NCBI RefSeq assembly: GCF_964204645.1
Contig: NC_134026.1
Location: forward strand, 3,782,001 to 3,846,000
DNA from: Tubulanus polymorphus
Lineage: Eukaryota; Nemertea; Palaeonemertea; Tubulaniformes; Tubulanidae
DNA: 64,000 nucleotides
Direction of reading: 5' to 3'
Part shown: in pieces, positions 51,601 through 60,927 of the stretch
Layout: the number at the start of each line of letters is the position of its first letter
Position numbering within the stretch: position 1 is the stretch's first letter
Position numbers and translations under genes: made by a program
Notes under the pieces: model-generated
Database searches by the model: none
What the model was told of the DNA's origin: nothing
What the model saw: the letters and a program-made list of their open reading frames with translations, nothing else

Positions 51601-54600
51601 CAACCGTGGACCAGGGGCAAACTAGCCGGTGACTGCGTTGTGCTTAGCAAAGAAGGCAAGATGAAGTATACTTGGGATGATATTTCGTGCGAAATGAAAC
51701 GAGCATTCATCTGTGAAATTCCACACCCTATTCAAGGTCATCCTTAGTGTTTCTTATTCTCTGGAGTCTTTATAATATTGACGGAAGTATATAATGAATC
51801 GCATAGATATTTTATGTTTTTATGTGAATGTATTTTCATAGAAGCTGCCCCGTCTGGCTGTACCAGCCCACCACTTCATTATAATGTCATTCAACAGTCC
51901 CAACAGAAACGTGACTACGGAATTGACGAGTCAGTTGAAGTTAAATGCGCTCACGGTGGAACGCTCGTGGGCGACGTGAAAATAATTTGCTACGGCAAAA
52001 ATATCTGGTCCAGTCTCTCGCAAAGTTGTACCTTCGATGAAAAAGGTAGCAAAATACTGATAGCGTTTTAAGATTTAGATCGATATTTTTAAATTTCCAA
52101 ACATTAAATTTTCAAATTTGTTTCCGTTAGAGAAAAGGAGGAAAGATTGTGTGTTGCCGACGGATCCGAATTTTTCGAAATTCAACGGCACCAATTCGAT
52201 TACCAGCGACGGATACATATGTCAACGTTGGGATTCTCAGAAGCCGCATTCGCACAGTCAAACCGATAAAGATTTCCCGTTAGACGGTTCAGCAACTGCG
52301 GCTAATAATTTCTGTCGTCCAGTTGGTGGCGAATCTAAACCTTGGTGTTATACCACTAATCCAAATATAGAAAAACAGACTTGTGACATTCCAGTTTGTG
52401 GTATGTAAAATGATGTGATAAAATGGATTCGTTGTCACAGTTTAATTGATCTACTATAGGGTCCAAGTTACACCACGTTTTGACATGTTACAGAATATTT
52501 ATACTTGGAGATGTATTTGTGCTCTAAAGTCATTTACTCAATTATATGTTGATCAAGTTGGTTCCCGGCATATTGAATGAAGTTTGTGAATTGAAAATTG
52601 AAACATTTTCCCTTTGTTACAGATATTCCGACGTGTCGTGTACCGGACATCAGTAACGTGGAGATAGCCGGTGGGAAAACCATCGTACTAGCCGGTGAAG
52701 AGGTACAAATGGTGTGCAAAGATGGCTACTTCCCTGAAGAAAATACTGGCGATAAATTGACGTGTACTGAAAACCGCGCGTTTACAGGAGAACACAGAGT
52801 CTGTCGAGGTATTTTTTTTTCTAACTGTTAAATCTTAACCAGTTTATACGCTATCTTAGCATAGAACTCATGATTGTAGATGCAGTACTTAGTTCGTAGT
52901 TTCGATGAAGCTCTGTAGCATTTTCCCAATTTTTTAAATGTTTGTTGTCATTCTAATGGCATGGACACGTATCCCCAAATTTCGTCTGATATGCTAGACT
53001 TTTTTCACAAGGAGGTCAAGAACATTAGTTTCAATAAACGGCGCATTATATTCTTTTCCTTAGCTAGTTAATATATTTACCTTTTCGTAAATCAAAACAA
53101 AAAGTTTTCACATTCAGGATCATCAGCATTTTCCTGCCCTATCGACATTCCTCGTGGTAGCAAAACAAACGTTACTGGGTCCGTGTGGGTCAAAGATTCG
53201 GTAGAATATTCGTGTAAACAATACAAAATGTATAAAGGCGGTGATAAACGTAGAAAATGCGGAAAACCTCCGACGCTTTCAGGAAAGCCAATTATTTGCG
53301 AAGGTACGAAAAATCTTTATGAATATTTTAGCCAAAATGTATTCCAGAGTTTATTCAAGGACAAATTGCTGACGTTATTGAATTATTAAAGTTAATTTAC
53401 CGATTGGTGCATCTTTTTGTTTCAGAAATGCCTGAACGATGTCCTCCGGGATGGGCAGTGATTGGACAACACTGTGTTATTGTGGATTTTACACCACAAA
53501 CCTGGCTCGAAGCGGATAAAACTTGTGCCGATGAAGGCGCTTTCTTAGTCAAAATAAACGACGATAAACAAAATGAAGATTTGGCTCAATACATATCTGA
53601 CTTGAAGAACAAAATGAAGAACCAATTAGTGATAAACGGTTTTTGGATTGGGGCACATGGTCAAGGTACGGTAGTTCCTCCTGAGTACCTAAATGGATAA
53701 TTTCCAAGAATTGATTTAAAGTCCCGTATTTACTTAGAAGAAACCCCTTCAAATCATTACAGTTTTTTCATCGACCAGCGAACTGGTTTACGCTGATGGT
53801 AGCGCGTTAGGTTTTACGAAGTGGTCAAAACCTCCTAGTGCTGGAACTGCAAACAAAGCCGTAGTTATCGATTATGATGGAAATTGGAGTCAGGAAAAAC
53901 GAAGCAAAGGAAATGGTGCCATATGCCAACTACCAATAAGTAAATGCTGCTCGCCGAGTGAACCATTAAGAAAACTCGTTTTTCTCAATCTTTCTTGGTC
54001 ATTTCTTGGTTTTATCTATAACAAAATGAATGATAATATTGATAGAGGTATACAGTGATAAGATAATGTTCTTTGTCGTGTTTAAGGTTGTCCAGGAGGA
54101 TTTTCTAGTCGTAGAAATACGTGTTACAAGATATTTACAACCGCGAAAAATTGGATGGAATCAGAAAATACATGCGTCAAATACGGAGGACATCTACTCA
54201 CAATTGTAGATTCGGAACAAAATGAATTCTACAAAACTATTGCGTGAGTTACTTGAAAGTGGCTTGTTGAAATATTCATCTTCATTAAATTAACAGTTTA
54301 TGAAATTCTATTTCAGACAAAATTACGGCAACAGTGTTTGGATCGGTTTCAACGATATCGAGAAAGAAGGTGATTTCGTTTGGAGTAGCAATAACGACGT
54401 AGTTTATACAAACTGGGGAAAATATTGGGGCCGTTACGCCCAACCGTGGACCAGGGGCACACTAGCCGGTGACTGCGTTGTGCTTAGCAAAGAAGGCAAG
54501 ATGAAGTATACTTGGGATGATATTTCGTGCGAAATGAAACGAGCATTCATCTGTGAAATTCCACACCCTATTCAAGGTCATCCTTAGTGTTTCTTATTCT

Positions 54601-57600
54601 CTGGAGTCTTTATAATATTGACGGAAGTATATAATGAATCGCATAGATATTTTATGTTTTTATGTGAATGTATTTTCATAGAAGCTGCCCCGTCTGGCTG
54701 TACCAGCCCACCACTTCATTATAATGTCATTCAACAGTCCCAACAGAAACGTGACTACGGAATTGACGAGTCAGTTGAAGTTAAATGCGCTCACGGTGGA
54801 ACGCTCGTGGGCGACGTGAAAATAATTTGCTACGGCAAAAATATCTGGTCCAGTCTCTCGCAAAGTTGTACCTTCGATGAAAAAGGTAGCAAAATACTGA
54901 TAGCGTTTTAATATGTAGATCGATATTCTTCGTTTCCAAATAATAAATTTTCAATTTGTTACCCTTAGAGAAAAGAAGGAAAGATTGTGTGTTGCCGACG
55001 GATCCGGATTTTTCGAAATTCAACGGCACCAATTCGATTACCAGCGACGGATACATATGTCAACGTTGGGATTCTCAGAAGCCGCATTCACACAGTCAAA
55101 CCGATAAAGATTTCCCGTTAGACGGTTCAGCAACTGCGGCTAATAATTTCTGTCGTCCAGTTGGTGGCGAATATAAACCTTGGTGTTATACCACTAATCC
55201 AAATATAGAAAAACAGACTTGTGATATTCCAGTTTGTGGTATGTAAAATGATGTGATAAAATGGATTCGTTGTCACAGTTTAATTGATCTACTATAGGGT
55301 CCAAGTTACACCACGTTTTGACATGTTACAGAATATTTATACTTGGAGATGTATTTGTGCTCTAAAGTCATTTACTCAATTATATGTTGATCAAGTTGGT
55401 TCTCGGCATATTGAATGAAGTTTGTGAATTGAAAATTGAAACATTTTCCCTTTGTTACAGATATTCCGACCTGCCGTGTCCCGGACATCAGTAACGTGGA
55501 GATAGCCGGTGGGAAAACCATCGTACTAGCCGGTGAAGAGGTACAAATGGTGTGCAAAGATGGCTACTTCCCTGAAGAAAATACTGGCGATAAATTGACG
55601 TGTACTGAAAACCGCGTGTTTACAGGAGAACACAGAGTCTGTCGAGGTATTTTTTTCTAAATATAAAATCTTAACCAATTCTTGCAATGTTGTAGATGTA
55701 CAACTTAGTTCATAATTTCGATGAAGCTCTGAAGTATTTTCCCAATTATATTGATGTTTTATGTCATTCTAATGGCATGAACACGTTTCTTCAAATGTCG
55801 TCTGATGTGGTGGATGTTTTTCATCAGTAGGAGCATTTTTATCTATAAACGAAGCACTAGGTATGCGAACCTTAGCTACTTAATGCATTTACCATTTCGT
55901 AAATCAAAAAGTTTTCATATTCAGGATCATCAGCGTTTTCCTGCACTATCGACATTCCTCGTGGTAGTAAAACGAACGTTACTGGCTCCGTGTGGGTCGA
56001 GGATTCGGTAGAATATTCGTGTAAACAATATCAAATGTATAAAGGCGGTGATAAACGTAGAAAATGCGAAAAACCTCCGACGCTATCAGGAAAGCCAATT
56101 ATTTGTGAAGGTACGGAAAAGTAGATACCCATACAATCTAGATAACGAATTACTTTACTGATACATTGTTCTAAATTCCAATTATTCAATTTTTTGTACT
56201 AAGACATGGCGAATCGATGCCCAGCAGGCTGGGTAGTCATAGGAGACTATTGTATGACAGCAGACATTACCAAACATGATTGGGTCGACGCTGAGGAACT
56301 TTGCGCGCAGAAAGGTGGCTTCCTTGCTAAAATCACCGATGGTCAAATGAATAGTAACCTGAAAGCTTACATTAAGAATCAAGTTTCTGCTAGTTCTGTA
56401 AATGGATTTTGGATCGGAGCTCATGGGGAAGGTTAGGATTAATATCACTAACATGGGGACAGTTTCGACCATATTGGCTAGTAGAAACTTTCAATCGTCG
56501 AATTATTTTTCATTCTCTAGTTCAGTCCCTGACAACTAGTATACTAGTCTTCATGGATTCATCCCCGATAACTTATGCTAACTGGCTCCAAGCTCCAACC
56601 GGGGGATTAGCTAACAAAGCGGTTGTCATAGATAAACAAGGCAAATGGATCCTGACAAAAAGAACTTCTGAAACATTCGGAGCGATTTGTCAGCTTCCTA
56701 TCAGTAAGTGGTCTAGTAGAATTGAACCTTTACACGTCTTTTACATTATTCGATGATGCGTCTTCGTACTTTCAAGATTGCCCGGATGGTTTCACTGCTC
56801 GCGGTCGAATGTGCCACAAGGTTTTCACGGAGAAGAAGAATTGGAATGCCGCCGAAACAGTTTGCAGTTCATACGGCGGTCATCTCATCACAATTCTCGA
56901 TACAAAAACAAATGAATTCTACAAAAGTATCGCGTAAGTCGACTGTTACGTCATTACAGCCTTGATTTCATAGCTTTTTGCGATTATAAACACTTTAAAA
57001 AGTTATATTCGTTACAATTTCATAACACATTTCACGCATATCAATGTTAGTTACCGTGAAATACTCCACATTTATAAATTCTTACATATCATCTAATTCC
57101 AACATTGCGCTATTTCCTTACTCGTAGAAGAAAGCTCGACTCCTCGGTTTGGATCGGCCTCAACGATATAACGAAGGAAAGCATTTTCCGGTGGACAAGC
57201 GGAAAGACGTTCGAATTTTCGGATTGGGGCAAATATTGGAAGACTTACCAACAGCCGTGGGCTCGAGGTTCCCTGTCTGGTGACTGCGTCGTTCTGAGCA
57301 AAGAAGGTAAGATGAGGTACAGGTGGGACGATGTAAAATGTACAGAGGAGCGGTCTTTCATTTGTGAATTAGCACATCCGGTCGCTAAAGGTATGTCTAT
57401 GTGAATAGTTCGGAAAAAATCGGAAAATTGAAAAAAAGAAATTTTTTACTATGATATTTCATATGATTTCGTTGTAGATTCTTCGCCGTCAATATGTCAG
57501 TATCCACCCTTGCATTATAACGCCATCTTACAAACGAAGAAACGCATTTTCGATGTCGGTGAAACGGTCCGGTTAGCTTGTAGAAACTACGGTACTGTAA

Positions 57601-60600
57601 TGTGGGAGAAAAGTATCACGTGTTATGGCAACGACATATGGTCGAGTTTGTCTCATCGGTGTAATTATACGTTGGGTATGTTACCGAATACAATCTTCGC
57701 TATCCATCTTGTCAAAGTAGGAAACACTTTCCTCGTAGCTGAATATCTTTTATATCTGGGATTTAATGGTTTAGAACTCCGTACTTAGTTATTTGTAGAA
57801 ATTCTCCAGAGAAACGCTCACATTACCGCGTGTGGTAGTTCTTGAACGCAGTGGGTTTTTGTTTAGGATGTAATACGTTTTCTTTTCCAAGAACAAAAGC
57901 TGAAAACATGTGTGCTGCCGACGGATCCGAATTTTTCGAAATTCAACGGCACCAATTCGATTACCAGCGACGGATACATATGTCAACGTTGGGATTCCCA
58001 GAAGCCGCATTCGCACAGTCAAACCGATAAAGATTTCCCGTTAGACGGTTCAGCAACTGCGGCTGATAATTTCTGTCGTCCAGTTGGTGGCGAATCTAAA
58101 CCTTGGTGTTATACCACTAATCCTAATATAGAAAAACAGACTTGTGATATTCCAGTTTGTGGTAAGGTTTTTTTAATTAGTTTGTAGAGCTTTTAAATGA
58201 GATCAGACCTTTTGAGCTATTTAGTTTAGTTAGTTTATGTAGTTTAGTTTGTGTATATAGTATAGTTCTGGTTTCAGATCGTATGGGTTTCGATTTAGTA
58301 AAAACTAGTTCTATTTACTAATCGATTACGTATTAGAAATTACAAAAACTGAACATGTGTCAATAAGACATACCATGATTTCAGATATTCCGACCTGTCA
58401 GGTTCCATCAGCGGCTAACATTACAGTCGCTGAGAACGACGTGATTGTATTAGAAGGCGAAAAAATAACTGTTAGGTGCGATAAAGGATTCCATCCAGTT
58501 GATGACATCATGGAAACTGAATTAACATGTCTAGGAACTGGTAACTTCTTGGGAAAAATGATAAAGTGCTTGGGTATGTAACACGAAGAGATGGAGAGAA
58601 GAGATGAACTTCCTGCATCGATGTACCTGAAATTAAGGACAACGATTGTGAAATGTATTTCCTAGATAATGCTTATTTAAGCAGAGAATTTACATTACAG
58701 GGCCCGATATGTTCCAATGTAAGATCGACGTACTTCCTCATAGTCAGACATCGATGTCGGGCACCGTTTGGGTCGGAAAATCGGTAAATTACAAGTGTCA
58801 TTCGTATTACTTGTACAAAGGAGGTGATCGAGTCAGAACGTGCCAGAAAGAATCGCTGAAATTGTCAGGAACGCCGCTCATATGTGAGGGTAAGTTATAG
58901 CAATGAATAGTAAAAGCAAAGTTATAAAAAAAATAAAAAATTTGATATACAAATGGATATGTTGTTTGTAGAGGATCCCGATCGGTGTCCGCCGGGATGG
59001 GCTTTGGTGGCTGAACGATGTATCATAATCATTTCTAACCCACAATCGTATGCAGCGGCTGATTTAGCGTGCGCGGGTAAAGGTAGTTTTTTGATGACGA
59101 TTCCAAATTCAGAAATACAATCCGAAGTCGATTCATATCTTTCGACGCATACGAACCAAAATGCCATCGGTGGTTATTGGACTGGAGGACACGCTGAAGG
59201 TAATTTATAAGGTTATAACATCTCGGCCACTTCGTAAACCTGTTATTGAATTAGAATGACACCAACTGATGATGACAGTTAAACTCTAATGACTTGTGTT
59301 ACTCTTTATTTGATGTGATGAATTTCGTGTCGATAGGAGGTAAATGGTCATGGGCAGACGATGTTGCTATCGCCTACACGAACTGGAAGGTAAAGCCAAG
59401 TGGACAGATCGCTAACAAGGCAATCGCGGTTGATAACACCGGAAAATGGATGGCAGTCTCTACGAATGCGAACAATATGGCTGCTATTTGTCAGTTGCCT
59501 GCTGTCGGTAGGTTCTGGAGAAGAGCAATTTGATGAATATTCGCCATTTTTGATACAATATAACGTTACACGAAAATCATGGAGGGATGGGAATAAGTGT
59601 CACATTTTGTCGCCGCAACGATTCGATAACATCAGAACAGTTATTGTGTCTGTATCGTATTTTGTTGAATAGATAAATGTAATAGAGACAATGTGAGATG
59701 ATATGAGATACGTTACATTGTCGCATCATGTTACAGCCAAAACGCCCTTCGTAAAGCTCTTTTATGCGATTTGGCATAAACAATTTGAGGAAAAAGTTAT
59801 TGAAAAAATTTGTAGGTAATGAGTCTAGACTTACAAAAGTACTTCCTCGGAAACGTGTTATATATTCATGTGCTCAATCTGTGAGCAAAATATAGACTAG
59901 TATCCTATTTGTTCCAGCATGTCCAGGTGGATTCACAGATTATGGTAGCGTATGTTACAAGCTGTTTACGGCGATGAAGGACTTCGCTCTCGCGGATGAG
60001 ACTTGTCAGATGTATGGCGGCCATCTTGCTTCAATACCCGATTCGAAGACGAATGAATTATACAAAAACGTTGCGTAGGTTTTTTTCCACACCGGTATAT
60101 ACTGCAGATCTTCCGACTGAAAAAAGCGCATTTTATTCATTAGATTAGGTTAACATTGAAAATACGACAGTTCAATATGCAATCATTTCGTTTGTAGCAA
60201 AGATTCAGGTCAAAGCGTGTGGATCGGAGCCAACGATCGTGCGACAGAAGGAGATTTCGTCTGGACTAGTGGCAAAACTTTACAGTTTACTGACTGGGGT
60301 AAATACTGGAAAACGTACCAGCAACCGTGGACCAGTGGTTCGTTGTCTGGCGATTGCGTCGTACTCAGCAAAGAAGGCTGGATGAAATATGCGTGGGATG
60401 ATATCTCGTGCGCGTCAAAGGAAGCTTTTATCTGTGAAATTCCTCGTCCGACTGAAGGTATGTGAAATGTTTTGTCTATTCTAACATGGTCCTGGCAACC
60501 AACTCGTTTCTGCAACTTTTTAAATATTCATAACCGAATACACCCGCACTGATCGTTATATCCATTTATTCTGAGTTTTGGTTTCAGGTTCTGAGGAAAT

Positions 60601-60772
60601 CTGCGGGCGTCCTTCACTTCACTTCAATATCGTCTCAAATTCCGAGAAAACTGTTTTTGAGATAGGTGAAAGTGTGAAGTTTAGTTGTAAAACCGGAAAT
60701 CTAGTCGGCGATCAGAGTCTCGTCTGTAATGGAGGGAATATTTGGTTGGGAATTCCTCCAACCTGCCATTAA
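35705..60772 (+). CDS. Giant astacin-ApeC-CUB-kringle-CTLD-sushi protein
   Basis: A single model of 71 exons (13,500 nt, about 4,499 aa) runs in frame to TAA 60770-60772. Order: pro-region (1-94), astacin protease (about 95-316), EGF-like (317-360), ApeC (361-572), CUB (573-693), kringle (694-778), ShKT, sushi, CTLD, ShKT, sushi, an unidentified domain (1125-1290), then sushi, paired CTLDs, kringles and repeated cassettes. Totals are 1 astacin, 1 EGF-like, 1 ApeC, 1 CUB, 7 kringles, 2 ShKT, 18 sushi and 13 CTLDs. Modules are bounded by phase-1 introns, and introns are short (mostly 100-700 bp), which argues for one gene. The first residues ([13 protein letters not shown]) look like the end of a signal peptide, and TTTTTAG lies just before, so a first exon is probably missing. 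Secretion is inferred. Function is unknown; sushi/lectin/protease clotting and complement factors are the nearest analogy. Exon lists are in the module entries. Confidence 0.85.
36068..36103. repeat. Short inverted repeat in intron 1 of the giant gene
   Basis: CATAGAACTCAAATCAA faces TTGATTTGAGCTCTATG, an almost perfect 36-bp hairpin. Role unknown. Confidence 0.5.
37113..39007 (+). other. Giant gene exons 4-8: astacin (M12A) catalytic domain
   Basis: Exons 37113-37393, 37489-37555, 37978-38077, 38302-38393 and 38881-39007. The domain opens with [11 protein letters not shown]. It has the complete zinc site [12 protein letters not shown] (residues 215-226) with catalytic Glu, and a Met-turn SIMQYG with the family tyrosine. 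Four cysteines (CLTF, GCFSG, SPCDH, YQCI) match the two conserved disulfides. All key residues are present, so an active zinc endopeptidase is predicted. Confidence 0.93.
38581..38798. mobile_element. MITE-like element in intron 7 of the giant gene
   Basis: Ends are inverted: ATCATCAAGGGCTGCCAAC at the left and GTTGGCAGCTCTGATGAT at the right. About 218 bp, AT-rich and non-coding. Confidence 0.55.
39101..39232 (+). other. Giant gene exon 9: EGF-like domain
   Basis: Six cysteines in the pattern [26 protein letters not shown] phase 1-1 exon directly after the astacin domain, as in many invertebrate astacins. Confidence 0.8.
39315..40259 (+). other. Giant gene exons 10-12: ApeC (apextrin C-terminal) domain
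   Basis: Exons 39315-39614, 39693-39896 and 40128-40259. It starts with [15 protein letters not shown], continues [20 protein letters not shown], and has the CC pair in [10 protein letters not shown]. Exactly eight cysteines fit the ApeC pattern. In amphioxus, ApeC proteins bind bacterial peptidoglycan; ligand binding here is inferred. Confidence 0.8.
40342..40995 (+). other. Giant gene exons 13-15: CUB domain
   Basis: Exons 40342-40451, 40623-40747 and 40868-40995. [33 protein letters not shown] and RYCGNM are CUB landmarks, with four cysteines. Astacin-EGF-CUB order recalls tolloid/BMP1-type proteins, with ApeC inserted between. Confidence 0.85.
41118..41484 (+). other. Giant gene exons 16-17: kringle 1
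   Basis: Exons 41118-41250 and 41363-41484. [27 protein letters not shown], then [20 protein letters not shown]. Of the seven kringles this is the only one split by an intron and the closest to the classical consensus. Confidence 0.88.
41569..41706 (+). other. Giant gene exon 18: ShKT domain 1
   Basis: [27 protein letters not shown] gives the six-cysteine ShKT pattern common in invertebrate astacins. Two donors in the same phase are possible (after 41693 or 41706). Confidence 0.8.
41925..42101 (+). other. Giant gene exon 19: sushi domain 1
   Basis: [36 protein letters not shown]: four cysteines and the conserved Trp of a CCP/sushi module. Confidence 0.85.
42234..42792 (+). other. Giant gene exons 20-21: CTLD 1 with QPN motif
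   Basis: Exons 42234-42396 and 42563-42792, joined in phase 2 using a GTACGT donor. [15 protein letters not shown] starts the domain; [20 protein letters not shown], then [27 protein letters not shown] end it. It has QPN at the sugar-selectivity site and the WND calcium-binding motif, making it the most classical lectin domain of the protein. Confidence 0.88.
42894..43296 (+). other. Giant gene exons 22-23: ShKT domain 2 and sushi domain 2
   Basis: Exon 42894-43034 has [31 protein letters not shown] (ShKT). Exon 43108-43296 has [40 protein letters not shown] (sushi). Both are phase 1-1. Confidence 0.82.
43481..44366 (+). other. Giant gene exons 24-25: unidentified about 165-aa domain
   Basis: Exons 43481-43644 and 44033-44366. 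Beta-rich sequence with [20 protein letters not shown], then [12 protein letters not shown] and two widely spaced cysteines (DACVNEF, GGACRNY). I do not recognise the family. The phase 1-1 outer boundaries show that it is a separate module. Confidence 0.6.
43879..43980. mobile_element. Foldback element in intron 24 of the giant gene
   Basis: ACGGCAGAGCATAGCGACCC and its inverse GGGTCGCTGTGCTCTTCCGT bracket about 102 bp. The stem extends through an AATGATTTTTT/AAAAAATCAT stretch to about 30 bp. Confidence 0.6.
44579..46076 (+). other. Giant gene exons 26-30: sushi 3, CTLD 2, CTLD 3
   Basis: Exons 44579-44767 (sushi), 45029-45235 and 45312-45479 (CTLD 2), 45579-45729 and 45817-46076 (CTLD 3). 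CTLD 2 keeps the inner cysteines (SCVTI, LCTS). CTLD 3 has [37 protein letters not shown] and WDDISC. This is the earliest sushi-CTLD-CTLD run of the later cassette. Confidence 0.82.
46414..48512 (+). other. Giant gene exons 31-37: kringle 2, sushi 4-5, CTLD 4-5
   Basis: Exons 46414-46692 (kringle, six cysteines, [15 protein letters not shown]), 46793-46993 and 47069-47254 (sushi), 47334-47564 and 47661-47831 (CTLD 4), 47985-48141 and 48253-48512 (CTLD 5). CTLD 4 lacks the inner disulfide; CTLD 5 keeps it (GDCVVL, WDDIRC). Confidence 0.82.
48595..50409 (+). other. Giant gene exons 38-42: kringle 3, sushi 6, kringle 4, sushi 7-8
   Basis: Exons 48595-48876 (kringle 3), 48956-49156 (sushi 6), 49308-49574 (kringle 4), 49672-49863 and 50221-50409 (sushi 7 and 8). 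Both kringles keep six cysteines ([15 protein letters not shown] and [15 protein letters not shown]). The kringle-sushi-kringle order departs from the standard cassette. Confidence 0.82.
50596..53303 (+). repeat. Tandem duplication copy A (giant gene exons 43-50)
   Basis: Exons 50596-50835 and 50923-51099 (CTLD 6), 51247-51403 and 51477-51736 (CTLD 7), 51842-52045 (sushi 9), 52131-52400 (kringle 5), 52623-52808 and 53118-53303 (sushi 10 and 11). Exons and most introns are nearly identical to copy B, offset by 2,807-2,840 bp. The repeat extends into the intron before exon 43. Confidence 0.92.
53426..56110 (+). repeat. Tandem duplication copy B (giant gene exons 51-58)
   Basis: Exons 53426-53665 and 53763-53939 (CTLD 8), 54087-54243 and 54317-54576 (CTLD 9), 54682-54885 (sushi 12), 54969-55238 (kringle 6), 55461-55646 and 55925-56110 (sushi 13 and 14). 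It differs from copy A by scattered substitutions and small indels; the final intron has diverged most. Both copies keep an open frame. Confidence 0.92.
56204..57390 (+). other. Giant gene exons 59-62: CTLD 10 and CTLD 11
   Basis: Exons 56204-56431, 56521-56703, 56777-56933 and 57128-57390. The first starts [14 protein letters not shown] and lacks the inner disulfide (LANKAVVID). The second has [15 protein letters not shown] and keeps it. These are clearly diverged from the preceding tandem copies. Confidence 0.82.
57478..58889 (+). other. Giant gene exons 63-66: sushi 15, kringle 7, sushi 16-17
   Basis: Exons 57478-57675 (sushi), 57892-58161 (kringle 7), 58385-58573 and 58701-58889 (sushi). 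Kringle 7 is almost identical to kringles 5 and 6, while its neighbours are diverged. Confidence 0.85.
58972..60772 (+). other. Giant gene exons 67-71: CTLD 12, CTLD 13, terminal sushi 18
   Basis: Exons 58972-59199 and 59337-59507 (CTLD 12), 59918-60074 and 60198-60457 (CTLD 13), 60588-60772 (sushi 18). The protein ends two residues into the codon run after the last module position, PPTCH then TAA, so it stops one residue past the final sushi cysteine. Confidence 0.83.
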
Positions 60773-60921
60773 CGTCAGATATAGTCTGAATCTAGGATGG
60801 CTTATCGTAGTGTGGTAAAGGCGAGTTTAGTACTGACCTAGTGTAGCTACTTAATTCAATTCTATTTGTATCATCAAATATCAGCACAAATTAAAAACAC
60901 ACTACTTTGTACATTTTGTAC

Positions 60922-60927
60922 AATAAA
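60922..60927 (+). terminator. Poly(A) signal of the giant gene
   Basis: AATAAA about 150 nt after the stop codon, in ACAATAAAACTGC context. It is well placed for 3' end formation. Confidence 0.6.

Noticed and set aside
35705-60772. Splitting the giant locus into two or more genes
   Set aside because: Every exon joins its neighbour in phase, introns are short throughout, and no internal start, signal peptide or convincing poly(A) signal was found. Transcript data could still overturn this.
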